A stretch of 64,000 bases of DNA, taken from Zhengitettix transpicula. Its lineage: Eukaryota > Arthropoda > Insecta > Orthoptera > Tetrigidae. The notes beneath the pieces are model-generated. The model worked only from the letters and a program-made list of their open reading frames with translations, was not told where the DNA came from and searched no databases. The stretch covers positions 91,919,532 through 91,983,531 of the forward strand of contig CM073591.1 of assembly GCA_037074705.1 (NCBI GenBank), given 5' to 3'. Every line of letters starts with the position of its first letter. Position 1 is the stretch's first letter. Position numbers and translations under genes: made by a program. Positions 48,801-59,619 of the stretch are shown here, in pieces.

Positions 48801-50262
48801 TGAATCATAAAAATAGATTCATAAGAATTTTAATTATGATATTCTTTCATTACAGAAGATTCTAAGCAATGTTCCGTGTTTCAAAACTACTATTTAGTTA
48901 ACGTTGCCCACCATCTTTTGAATTAAAATCTCTGTGAATTTATAATGTTCAGGAAAGTGTAGTTTGAACTCAATATCAAATGTTGGATATTTTAGTGATC
49001 TACATCTGGTAGCAGGAAATAAACAGGCTTCCAATTGTGAGAACGCGATACTTTCCCAAAATTATGAGCAATATTTTATGAGAAATATAATTCTTAGATG
49101 AATGTAAATCTAGGTCAGTTTCAGCCAAAACACAATTGTACAATAACTTAAAAAATCTAACGTGCCACACGTTACAAACAATTTATTACAAAATAATTAG
49201 AATTTTTTTATTAATTCCATTAAATACACGATTTTGTGTTCCTTTCAGGAATTTCAGCTGTAATTAATCATAATTACAAATACACTTCTAATATTAGATG
49301 CTCATAGTAGTCACTTGGAATTTTGGAATATTGCTACATACGCAGCCAAATATTTGGCAACCATGCCAGTCCTAATTTTGTTTTCTCTGACAATGAAAGG
49401 CACATGTATTTTAAGTCCATTGTTTTGTGTATAATTACAAACACCATAATAGTTCATCGCTGGTTTCTAGTATTTACATATTGTTTGCGAGATAATTGTT
49501 TTGTATTTGTACATTAAATCCCAACAGAGATAAATATGATTTTTATAGTTCGCTTTATACGTATTATTTCCAACTGAGAAAAATGATTACAGTATTAAAC
49601 AAAGTTCTATAATTTGGTGTATTAATTTCTATTTCTTGTTGGTTGTTACAATTAAATAAAATCACATAAAAATAGTTAAGCTTGCTCAATAGTATAAAAT
49701 GTGTTATTAGATAATAATATTGAAGAAATGTCTATTTACGAAATCGTTGTGTTTAGCAACTATAGCCCGGTTGTTAATCCGAGAGTCTTTCATAAAGTCC
49801 GTAAATGAGGAAATTCTACGTTCATTACAAATCAATCTGAATACAATTTAATAATTCGCCTAAATAAACAAAATTTCGCTTAATTTATATCATTTCAGCA
49901 TCAGAAAAAAATTAATTTTACGTTGACTAGGATTTATTTTCCATTTTTTCTCATCTATTGAGACCTATTTGAACGTTTTAAATGTAATGGAATGAACTAG
50001 AACGATATTAAGACTGGGTATTACTTATTATTAAAGCTTTCATACCTATTCACGTAAAAATTTCTATTACCTCATCTGAAGACTAATTGAAAAATTAAAT
50101 GATCTAAGTAGAACGTAGGCTTTTTGGAAACATAACATGAATTTAAATATCCGTGACTTGATGATCAAAAACCTCACTAAAATTATTTTTAAACAATCTT
50201 CGTAACTTACATGCCTCTACTTTACAGCTTCTGGTATACACGTACAGTTTAGTAATAATAAA
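45876..50262. other. Intronic AT-rich sequence
   Basis: Mostly featureless. At 46800-46930, ACGCAAATATCGGTCG and CAATTTGGTTGAAATCTCTG echo the array at 1040-2790 and RTE-type tails. At 47195-47490 there is a GC-richer island with a TATATATA block (47266-47275) and AATAAA (47311), possibly a solo LTR remnant. No gene was recognised. Confidence 0.4.
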
Positions 50263-50580
50263 GGTAGCTAAATACAAACAAACGAAGTGATAATATAAAT
50301 ACCACACAACGTGTCCGGAAGCCTTGTTCCTTTCTTCAGGTGCAGAATATATGTAGAAGCCGAGAGAGACTAAACTGCACTAGTCAGTTGACAAAACTGA
50401 AAAGTTTTTGAGCTTTCTTCATGTGCAGAAAATACTAGTGCACTAGTCAGTTTTGTCTCTCTCGGCTCTTACATATTTTCTGCACCTATAGAAAGGAACA
50501 GGAGTTCCAGAAACGTTGAGTGGTATTTATATTATCACTTCTTTTGTCTATATTTGCTATCTTTCTTATTATTAATTTTC
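50263..50580. repeat. Inverted pair of Family B ends
   Basis: The left arm (50263-50397, minus) and right arm (50435-50580, plus) carry the same element: ACTGACTAGTGCAGTTT-like start, CTCTCTCGGC, TATTTTCTGCACCTGAAGA, stem GGAA/TTCC, then the tail GGTATTTATATTATCACTTC. The left core has CTGAAGA and GGACACG. The right has a decayed CTATAGA but an intact GAAACG (50510-50515). About 37 bp separate the arms. Confidence 0.8.
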
Positions 50581-50589
50581 GAAGTTTAC

Positions 50590-51090
50590 ATTACAGTAAA
50601 AACCTAAATTCAATTAAAAATAATTAAATTAAAAATTATACTAAAACGTAATTAAAACAAACGCTGATTTCAATCCTATAAAAACAAAAAAATTATAAGA
50701 CAAATCCGGAGCTTAACACCTAAACCATAAGAAAAAAAATATATAAAAAATAAAAATAAAATTAAAGAATCCCCCTAAATTAAGAATAATTCTCAGAAAA
50801 CTAGATATATTAAGGAACGAATAGAATATAACTACCATTATAAAATTAAAGATAATTATGAAACATAAAAAATCATATTAAAATAAACCTCCATGATTCG
50901 AGAAAACCTAATAAAAAATATTTAATCAACCCTGATGGTAAATGTAAAATACAATATAATAAAAAGCCCATTCACATTAAAAATAAACTATAATAAAATA
51001 ATCAATTCAAAATAATATACTAAAAATAACATCTATAAAAATATTTAAATAAAATTTCAAATATACAGAAAAAAATATATAATAATAATA
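50590..51090 (-). pseudogene. rrnL: Mitochondrial 16S rRNA, 5' half (NUMT)
   Basis: Minus-strand landmarks are ATCAGGGTTGATTAAATA (50936-50919), the conserved domain I/II block of insect 16S, then TTTTCTCGAATCATGGAGG-like sequence (about 50910-50890) and GGTTTAGGTGTTAAGCTCC (about 50735-50715). The 3' half of the gene, including the commonly amplified region, is missing. Assignment of the most AT-rich part rests on gene order. Confidence 0.7.
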
Positions 51091-51091
51091 A

Positions 51092-51148
51092 TCAGGGCAC
51101 CTTGACTTCTTTCAACGTAAACAAAAACAATATTATATTAAACCCTGA
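51092..51148 (-). pseudogene. trnV: Mitochondrial tRNA-Val(UAC) (NUMT)
   Basis: On the minus strand TCAGGGT pairs with GCCCTGA as a 7 bp acceptor stem (one G-T pair). The anticodon arm is TTTTG-TTTACGT-TGAAA, giving anticodon TAC for valine. Total length is 57 nt, short for a mitochondrial tRNA. The T arm is reduced to about 11 nt, which may reflect decay in the nucleus. Position between rrnS and rrnL fits exactly. Confidence 0.75.
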
Positions 51149-51300
51149 TAATCCAGATTTACTTTCCAGTAAAACCACTTTGTTACGACTTATCTCAAAT
51201 AAATGTGTGTGACGGGCGATATGTACACAAATTAGAGCTAAATTCAGGATTGATAATTATCAAACCTTACTAATAAATCCACCTTCAATTTAAAATTTAA
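51149..51300 (-). pseudogene. rrnS: Mitochondrial 12S rRNA, 3' part (NUMT)
   Basis: The minus strand shows the universal 3' blocks of small-subunit rRNA: GAAGGTGGATTTATTAGTAA (about 51290-51270), TGTGTACATATCGCCCGTCA (about 51235-51216), AAGTCGTAACAAAGTGG (about 51192-51176) and TTTTACTGGAAAG. Beyond 51300 the match fades. Confidence 0.92.
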
Positions 51301-51489
51301 AATAAAAAACATTTAAATTTCTTATTATTAATTTTCAATCAGACGTAAATTTTATATTTCTACGTATTGTTTAAATTCGGACAGAGTAATATATAAATTC
51401 GTAGTTACCAATAAATTACTGGATAAATCTTTCACTGGCCTTTAATATATATATATAAAAAAATTTCAAATTTATCGGACTAACTATTG

Positions 51490-52465
51490 ATTATTCATTA
51501 ATTCGTAGGCTCGTTATCTAAATAATACGACAAATATTTCGAATGCTTGCCTTTGCGTAACTGGGTTGAAATTTATTTTAATTAGTCAGGAATTTCGGAA
51601 AGCATGATTACGGAATGCAGTTTTATGTGATATAATTTAACAGGAATCAACCTCGACAGCGTTATGAGGGCTGATTAAAAACATTGTTTGAAAATTTCCG
51701 GCGTGTTAAATATAACCAGGATGAATTAGGAAAAGCATTTTGTTATTAAATTTAATTTTGAAAATATTCAGCAAAATATTAAATTAAATATAGGGGTTGA
51801 CCCGCGGCTGTGGAAAGAGGTTCAATGAGAGACAAGGGAGTCAGCAGCTTTTACTGGAACCTATACATTTCTACGAGTAAGGTAGCCGCAGGGAAATCAT
51901 GCGAACATAAAAACCGCGGTATTGGCCAAACTGGGAAATTCATCCGATACTTCATCTGTAGTAAAGAATAAAATGTTATCTGTAAAGAAGAAATGTAATG
52001 TTTGCAGGAAATGCAGACGTCTTTTTACATTGTATGGACCCGTAATAAGCTCCAGTTCCTGCAATCAAGCGTGGCTGAAGCGTCGCAATTTTGTCACAAA
52101 GGTATTTGGACGTAATTATCATTAGTTCAAATCAGGGAAGCGACTCGCTCCCAAATTGATGCGAAGAGGACGCCTCTCGAGTGCAGTGCAGTGCAGGCGA
52201 TGTCTGCTTTAAGTTGATCGACCTCATCATTACTAGAGTCGAAGCTTGCAATAATGCCTCCAGCGACGAGCTTCAGGAAAGGCACTCTGCCAGGATGCGG
52301 GCATCCAGAATCACACGAAACCATTATCGAAAATATAATAACATATTCTATATCGGGCCGTGTATCCGTTTTTATGTCAAGTTTGCTGATATACGCCTTT
52401 TGAGTCTTACAACCTGTAGTTGTTTCACGAAATATGTCGAGAATAATGTATCTTCTTCCTTCTAC
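51490..52465. other. No gene recognised
   Basis: 52130-52330 is GC-richer and open in two frames on opposite strands. Neither translation has a motif I recognise, so I leave it unassigned. Confidence 0.4.
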
Positions 52466-52467
52466 AT

Positions 52468-52558
52468 CCTACATTTCAAATCCCTTCCTTTGATATTAAA
52501 GAGGAATGGCCACCACGTGGATTACCCTCATGTAGCCTGTCACTCTAAAAAAAAAATT
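52468..52558 (+). repeat. Family A remnant (copy 7)
   Basis: Last ~90 bp of the element: CAAATCCCTTCCTTTGATAT, GGCCACCACGTGGATTACCC, TCATGTAGCCTG, then nine As. Confidence 0.85.
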
Positions 52559-52848
52559 CAATTTCAATGAAGAACTGCACACAAAGTTTCTTACGGGGAC
52601 TATAATTTATTATTCTTTCCAACTGAAGAATTATTTTTGTGATAATAATCATCATTTATATAATAGGTGTGTATTATAGAATCCAATTTTGAAATAATAA
52701 ATCATTGGCTCTATATCTATATCTGTACCTCTATATCATTCAATAAATTTACTAGATCAATTTTTGTTAAAAAAATAATTACGCAGTATTAAAAGCTTCA
52801 AATTAATTAAGCTTGATGGTCGTAATTCGAATGATTAAATGGCATAAT

Positions 52849-53105
52849 TTTTTTAGAGTAACTGGCTAGATGAGGGTAGTCAACATGGTGGCAACTCCCT
52901 TTAAATAGCATAGTAAGTGATTTGAAAGGAGGAATGCGGAAGGGTGGAGGAAGGTGTCGAAGGGTTAACTAGGGCCCCTGGGCTATAGTTTAAGGATCCT
53001 ACCCGGAATTCGTTTAAAAGTGATGTAGAACAACCCTAGAAAACCTGCATTATATAGGTCGAGCATTGGGTACTTGTACCACACTTTTCCAATGGCGGGA
53101 GAGAG
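52849..53105 (-). repeat. Family A retroposon (copy 8), host of a nested copy
   Basis: Minus-strand copy with T tail at 52849-52855 and 5' part stopping at GGCGGGAGAG (53094-53103). That is the point where copy 9 inserted, so copy 8 was already present when copy 9 arrived. Confidence 0.88.
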
Positions 53106-53613
53106 TTTTTTTTTAGATAACAGGCTACATGAGGGTAATCCACATGGTGGCAACTCCCCTTTAATAGCATAGGAAGGGATCAGTAATGGGGATGCGGAAG
53201 GGTAGAGGAAGGTAGCCAAGGGTTAACTACGGCCCCCGGGCTATGGTTTAAGGATCCTACCCGGCAATTCGCCTAAAAGTAATGCAGGGAAAACCCTAGA
53301 AAAATCTGCATCAGGTAGGTCGGACATTTGGTACTTGTCCCACTCCCTTCCGATGGCGGGAGAGGGGTTCGCTGTGGGGTCGCAGCTTTCCCGTCGCCGT
53401 GCCATGACTGGTTTCGGAGGCAGCTGGCCGACTATTCCAATAGGAATAGAAGACAACTCATACTATATGCCCAAGGTCTGCGACCCCGGAACATACACCT
53501 CTCAAAACAGGTCGAGGTGCCTCGGCATGTGGGAACCTTAGTTAAAAAAAAACAACAGAGAGATGTGAAGGCATCCCCAAAGGTAGCCTCCGCCAGAGCT
53601 CTATGGTTCGGAA
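53106..53613 (-). mobile_element. Family A retroposon, full-length (copy 9), with TSD
   Basis: The minus strand starts at CATAGAGCTCTGGCGGAGGC (about 53605) and runs through the shared sequence to the poly(A) seen as Ts (53106-53114). GCGGGAGAG occurs on both flanks (53095-53103 and 53614-53622), a target-site duplication of nine or ten bases, as made by LINE-type target-primed reverse transcription. The ~500 bp sequence has open stretches of 60-100 codons on both strands but no protein motif, so I treat it as a non-coding retroposon (SINE or LINE 3' end). Confidence 0.88.
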
Positions 53614-53639
53614 GCGGGAGAGGGCGTTAAATATTTTAA

Positions 53640-55470
53640 TTAATAAAGTAACATGAATGTTAACAAATGAGAAAAACATTTTAAATTTTGTAAACAAGTA
53701 AATATAAATTCTTTTATGAGCAAAATCGATATTTATATGCGATTTCAAAATTTAATACAGGTTCTTACAATAAAAACTGTTTTCTTTACCAAACGATGAT
53801 ATTTTTTTCTCTTCAAACTACAGTGTTATGATGATTGACAAACGCCATAAAACATTCATATTCTGAAAATAAATGTGAAGTGCTTCTACCAGGATTAAAT
53901 TTTTTTTTGTGTATGGATTTAGATAGTTAAATCTAAGTTGACTTCGTTCACGCATTCACCGATCTATTTCTGAAAAAAACTTCTGATAAATTGGACTTTA
54001 TTCTACATGTTAAGAAATTCTGTTGCCAAAGCATTGAATTACATCATGTAATTAATTTTGAAATATATAATAGATAATTTGAAAAAAAAGTAATTTTAGC
54101 CTATCAACACGTAACAACGCCGCATTTGTGCTGGCGGACGTAATTCATATTGAAGCTGTATGTGAATCCTCGTTTTCACGATATCGTCTCACGATATTTG
54201 CTGGCGTTTTCTGTCTTTGCGAGACACCTCCAAGGGCATGCCACAAAACGAGAAATTTGAATCAATACTCTCTGTTGGCGGAGTTCGAAGACAGAAAACA
54301 AAGTCATCAGCTTTATGTTGTAATAAAAAGTTCCCCATGTGGAAACATAAAACACGGCGATGCAGACACACACTTTTCCATCGGTTTTCTAGAACGCCAC
54401 CCTACTTTTAGTAGGAGCATTATGTCAACTTACGAGTTTACTTATAAATTTACGGTTGGACTTTTGAAAAATAACGTTCAACGATACCCTTAATTCCAAT
54501 TTTCGGTTATGAAGAATATTTTACTATTTATAATATAGTCCCCTGCTTCGCGTAATGATTATATAGATTAAAAGTTAGTTGATACGTACTCAAGCAATTA
54601 GTAACCACTTTTTACGTTATTGAAATTCTATTTTTAAGAATAATTTATCAATAATACAAAGCATTTACACATGCAGTTGATCTGAAATCAGAACACACGT
54701 ATTTTGGATGACAATTCATTAATTAACCATAATGAATTTCACTTAAAATTTAACATACTTTTGGTCATTCTATTGTTCCTAACTAACGGGAAGAGCTATC
54801 GTTTGCACGTCACATTGAAGAGCATTAAATTTTCAATATTTATATTGTTATACGATAACAATCGTAATTCTGTTATACGATTTCAAATATTCGCATTCGA
54901 GAGCGAAATTTCGTTTTTGATGCTTAGGATTACAGTATTTCTGCAAGTATAATAGATGTAATGGTACACTACCAGTATGAAATATTGAAAAATTGTTTTT
55001 GAAACTAGAATGCAAACGGTAGACATTCATATTTAATGCAATGAAATTTTTTCATAGTTTCTATAACAAACTATTTATATTACGTAATTTATATTCTCAA
55101 TGTTTTGGGTTGTCAGAAAATTATTTTTATTCTTTTTAATTTATTTAGAAATAAAATAGAATTTTTTTATTATTTTTTATTTATTACAGTAGCAATTAGT
55201 TTAAAATTAGTTAATTCTTATAGGATGCTGTCTTACATTCTCTAAGGATGAAGTCATTTTAAATTTATTGAGACTGTACTAAAGAGGTTTCAAATCAAGT
55301 ATATTTAAACAACTGTAATCAACGACTTTCCGAATACGTAGTTTTATTTACTTTTATTTAAAATAATCATTAATTTTGATCTGCATAAACTAATATAGCG
55401 CAATTATTTTGCGACAATGATTGATTAAAGTAATGTGTCTATAAATTAGTTTAATATTACTCTGCGGAAA
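53640..55470. other. AT-rich, no gene recognised
   Basis: A 121-codon open frame at 54128-54493 and its antisense partners show no domain. GTCCCCTGCTTCGCGTA at 54537 resembles the CCCG-type repeat starts seen at 1049 and 39484. Confidence 0.4.
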
Positions 55471-55473
55471 CAG

Positions 55474-55504
55474 TGTATATATATATACATACATATATAT
55501 ATAT

Positions 55505-55539
<35 letters not shown>

Positions 55540-55542
55540 CAC
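55474..55542. repeat. (TA)n/(TACA)n microsatellite
   Basis: Alternating TATATA runs with ACATAC interruptions. Confidence 0.95.
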
Positions 55543-55919
55543 ATAAGTTTATTTCGCAAACAAAGCTAATTATTTATAGTGTATCCTTTTTCTAACCTCT
55601 TGATTAATTATCTAATTAAGTATAGAAATGAACTTCTTAAATTTCCTAACTGCATCACAGTTTCTGATTTACTTCAGCAAATGGTTAAATTGTCAAAACG
55701 ACTTATGGAATATACTATTTGAGAAAGAAAAGAAAAACAGCTTTCAAGGAATGTCTGCCATATTATGATCCATTAATTATATATTATTTTTAAAATCCAA
55801 CAGCCTTAGTTGTAGCTTAATTGAAACATTTTATGGGTTTATTTTATACTTATAGCTGACATCCACCTACCAAATCAATAAAATTGACTGTTTGTGTGTG
55901 TGTGTGTTCCGCATTCAAA

Positions 55920-56340
55920 TCTACAGCCGCGGAGAAAATTTGAAACACGTTTCCCTATAGAACCGGAAACAAACACTGAGGGGGTAAGACGCAACTACAT
56001 CCGTAGGGGTGGGTATGGACTGGAGTGGAAATTTAAAACCTACTGAAACGGCTGCTTTTGGGTCGGGGTCAATGAGATTGTTAGTCTTCCTCCCGATGTT
56101 GTTTGTGTATAATTTCAACCCCATTCGGCATGAGAGATTGGGGTGGAGGGGCGTTACGAAAAGATAAAGCGAAAACAAGCGAGATTGGAGATAAATCCGG
56201 GGTTATGGATATCTGTGAGTTTAATTATTACATTGCGCTTGCCAGCTAAGTTGTTGTTCAACTTATATGAGTGGGGGGGAGGGGGGTGAAAGGAAAAGCA
56301 AAATAATGTTGAGTGGGGGTGATAAACGTCATGATTAACC
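55920..56340 (-). repeat. Dispersed copy of the 1040-2790 array unit
   Basis: On the minus strand GGGGTTGAAATTATACACAA (about 56127-56108), ACAACATCGGGAGGAAGAC and ATAACCCCGGATTTATCTCC correspond to the array blocks, giving about one and a half units. Confidence 0.7.
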
Positions 56341-56344
56341 ACAG

Positions 56345-57728
56345 TAAAACATATTCATGCCCCTATGTTTTAGGCTTTTTTTAAAACTAATGTGACTTTA
56401 TTAATTATAAGTCATAACAGTAATTGACAAAACAGTTTAAAAGCATGAAGTCAAATTATTTTGACTGTGCGTGCAGAGTAGCATAAAAATTTTCAGGGAA
56501 ATGTTTGGAATATTCTTCAAACAATTAATAATTTATCTATTGTAAACTACATTATGAGGTTGTATAGTGACAATACCTTCCACACTCGAAAGCACTTTGT
56601 ATAACATTGAAGATGGAGACGTCTACTTAATTGGTGGACCACTTTGTTTGTGTATGAGAGGAGCGTGTCTGGTCCCAGATTAATTAAGCACATGAATATT
56701 TATATCGCGTGCAGCTGTGAACAGAATACGAACCCGCGCATTGCGCAGCATCTGTACGTCCAAATCATCTGCGCCTCATGTGCACAATATTGGAAATCAG
56801 CAATATATTTTCATAGAGACACTGTCTTATTTATTTAACAGTAATATTAATCAAATAGCTTGAGGTTCGGCTTTTGGTCTCTACGATTGATTTAGAATGA
56901 ATATTTGTAGCCATTTCTAATTATGTATCTTTGTGTGCGGAACTGACGAGATAAATAGCACTACGAAAATATTATATTCAATTATAGTAAGCGACTGTGA
57001 ACAAGGAAACTTTTCCAAAACTAGTAATTAATAAAAATAGAATGTTTTATTTATTAACGTTACAGTAAACAATATATTTGATTTGCCCACTTTTTCATAT
57101 AAATACATTACCCACAAAAGCATTGGAATATATTTAATTGTCATAAATTAAAATTACTATAATGACATTTTTAAACTTTTACTTTTATTCTTTACAGCTT
57201 GCAACTAATTTTTTTATACCACGGAACAACTGTTAACTAAAGTGGAGTCTGTACAAATGGCTTCCTGTGAAACAAGCTGCGGTGTGCTCAAATGGTTTTA
57301 TTTATGGGAGAACATGAAACAGTTATGAATTGTGTGTTTTGTGGCGAGGGATCTGGGGATGGAAAGGGGTGGGGTGGAACACGCAACAAAATATTTTTAT
57401 AGCTGCTGGGCTCAACCGGTCGTCCACTCTACACTGGGCGGGAGGACTGAAAACACTCATACATACAGACAGGAAAAGACCGACAAGAAAGACAGAGAGA
57501 GGAGGATGTGGCCTTAGACAAATATTCAGAAGTTGACGTTCGGGAATTTCCTTATTAAATTGTAACCGTTAGACTAGTTACAAATATCTAGCTCAATAAC
57601 TTATCACGGTTCATAATATACGATGGCAGGTCAATAAGTACTTTCAAAACAATAGTGAACACATTTTATCTTAAGGATAGAAAAATATTAATCAATGGAT
57701 TGAGAAGTCTCGTACCGAACAGCAGCTC
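56345..57728. other. No gene recognised
   Basis: 57330-57535 is GC-richer with two overlapping open frames; no recognisable product. Confidence 0.4.
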
Positions 57729-57802
57729 GACTCAGATAGCTCAGATGGGAGAGCACCCACGTACCAAGCGCATGTTCCGGGTTCGAGGTTTCTCCATCCT
57801 GG
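57729..57802 (+). repeat. tRNA-like sequence (tRNA pseudogene or SINE head)
   Basis: The A box TAGCTCAGATGGGAGAGC (57737-57754) and B box GGTTCGAGGTT (57780-57790) are spaced 43 bp apart as in tRNAs. The anticodon loop region GTACCAAG suggests an ACC reading. The acceptor ends do not pair (GACTCA versus CCATCC), so it is not a functional tRNA. Confidence 0.6.
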
Positions 57803-58760
57803 TAATTTAATTTAGTTTCATGGCCTATATGGCTGGCCTTTGTTTGAAAGCATTCTTTTCTTGAATACTAAACACATTCATTAGGGTTTATTCATTTTTA
57901 TTTCATAACATAATCTTAGTTCAGTTAGATAGACTTCCCTCAGCGTTTATCCCAGTTTCTCATGTTATACAAGTCATTTTATAAGGAAGTTTTCGGAAGG
58001 TATTAAAAATACTTTGCTGGGACAACAATCGTCAGTGTTTTTCTTCGACATTTCCTCTCAGGCGAGGAAATATAAAATCATCCAGGGTCTAAAACTGGCG
58101 AATAAGGTTCGTCAACGGTTCTAATTTTAATTTTGTGATTGTACCCTCGCAATGTCGAGTTGCAAGAGCGCTTTCTTCTTGACCAAATAAGGACTTTTCG
58201 TCTTTATTTCTCGGTTCAAGCGACTTAATAAAGCTATGTAACATTTTCCATTTTGCCGTTCGTTGTTTAATGGTTGATGAATTAAACTGGCAGTATTTTA
58301 TTAGTCCTTAGAACTGATACATCTGGATTCGTCCAACTGAAGATTTCACCCCTTCAATCCTGTGAGGATTCCATTTTCTTATAAAAGTTAATGGTGTTTA
58401 TATCATTTATAACTGTGAACCTGAACTAATTTTTAATTATTCAATGTTACATGTATTAGGTTACTTTCATATGGTTAATCTATGAAGAATATTTTATATC
58501 TCTGCCGTAATTCCGATTCAGATCCTTCATGCGTTCCTCAACAACCGTAACATCCGTCGTATACTTTATTATGTATTTTCTAGAGCTATATTTTCCCGTT
58601 CTCGTTATAAAATTATTTATTTTGCTTAAATATTGTTTCTAGTAGTATATTAATAAGTTTTAAGACAGAATAAAGTACGGTAGAGTGAAAGAAGCAGTAT
58701 CCATCGGTTATATTTGATATACATCAATGATTATCAGGCCAATTTAGGAATGGGACAAGC
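57803..58760. other. No gene recognised
   Basis: AT-rich; nothing supported. Confidence 0.4.
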
Positions 58761-58764
58761 ATTG

Positions 58765-59615
58765 TGAATTTTTTTTAAATTTATTGGTTTAGCAATCAGA
58801 ATCATTTATAATTCTATGAGATAAATTTCTGACGGCTGCCAGATGTACTGGTAGCAATAACATTATCAGGGAGATACCCAATGATATCGCCTTCAGAATT
58901 TAAAACATGATAGAAAAGAGAAATATAAAAACATTACTTAAATTAATTCACTTTGCCACATATTTTTCAGTCTTTTTCTGCTCACTGGTTGTAGAAGTTG
59001 GTCCAGTAGTGGTTTGGGATAGTTATCCAGTACTGCTTGGTGCTGGATGGCTTTCTGTCGGATGTCTTCCTGCACCGCCGGAACTTGTAGATCGATATGT
59101 AGTGTGAGGTTGGTTACATACCATGGAGCGTTAGTAATTTGACGGAGTATTTTGGATTGGTACCTTTGGATGATTGCAATGTTTGTTTTTGTTCCACATC
59201 CCCATAATTCAAGTCCGTGTGCTCATATTGGTTTGATGACATCTTTGTATAATAGGATTTTATTTTCTATCGATAGCCACGATTTTCTTCCTATCAGGCA
59301 CAGTATTTCTTTTGTCTCGATCTCAACTTGTTTTTTTCTTTTTTCTTATGAGATATTTCCAAGTCAGTTTAGTATCTAAATGTAATCCTAGGTATTTTAC
59401 TGTGTTTGATTCCGGAATCTGAACATTGTTTATTGAGACTGCGGGACAGGTTTCTTTGCGGAGAGTGAAGGTAATGTGCCAAGATTTCTTCTCGTTCACT
59501 TTTCCTTCCCATTTTTGTATCCATTTTTTGAGCTTGTTCTTTAATCTTCGACACTGTAAGTTATAGGTCTTTTTGTCGGTAGGTGAGTGCGTCGTTGCCA
59601 TTTTGATCTGGCACG
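58765..59615 (-). pseudogene. Jockey-type non-LTR retrotransposon, 5' truncated
   Basis: The minus strand reads, in the first frame, MATTHSPTDKKTYNLQC (from 59601), ITFTLRKETCP (about 59475-59440), VKYLGLHLDTKLTWKYL (about 59405-59355), the YLGxxLDxxLTW motif of Jockey reverse transcriptases. It shifts frame within an A-rich run near 59335 and continues with a KILLYKDVIKPIWAHGLELW-like block (about 59260-59205), RQITNAPWYVTN (about 59140-59105) and DLQVPAVQEDIRQ (about 59095-59055). A poly(A)-like end is seen near 58769-58779. Loss of everything upstream of the YADD box and the A tail fit a 5'-truncated insertion. One frameshift and few stops make it one of the younger relics. Confidence 0.88.
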
Positions 59616-59619
59616 TCTT

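Larger units (their letters stand above)
50590..51300 (-). other. Nuclear mitochondrial insert (NUMT): rrnL-trnV-rrnS
   Basis: On the minus strand the order is the 3' part of the small-subunit rRNA, tRNA-Val, then the 5' half of the large-subunit rRNA, exactly the gene order of insect mitochondrial DNA. Composition is extremely AT-rich. The left edge starts within about 10-15 bp of the inverted PLE pair. The right edge is uncertain and may reach 51480. A mitochondrial contig is excluded because Family A and Family B repeats flank it. Confidence 0.88.

Noticed and set aside
50700..50900. Mitochondrial-code reading frame resembling nad2 on the minus strand
   Set aside because: A brief LNLGGFF-like run is in AT-rich sequence. 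Position after trnV and the ATCAGGGTTGATTAAATA block identify it as 16S rRNA.
52181..52570. 129-codon plus-strand frame
   Set aside because: Its end runs into the Family A remnant at 52468-52558 and the rest has no motif.
53328..53630. Open frames of 68-100 codons, repeated at 63362-63601
   Set aside because: They lie wholly in Family A repeat, occur on both strands, and carry no motif; they reflect shared repeat sequence.
54128..54493. 121-codon plus-strand frame with overlapping minus frames
   Set aside because: No recognisable domain, mixed frames on both strands, no promoter or splice context.
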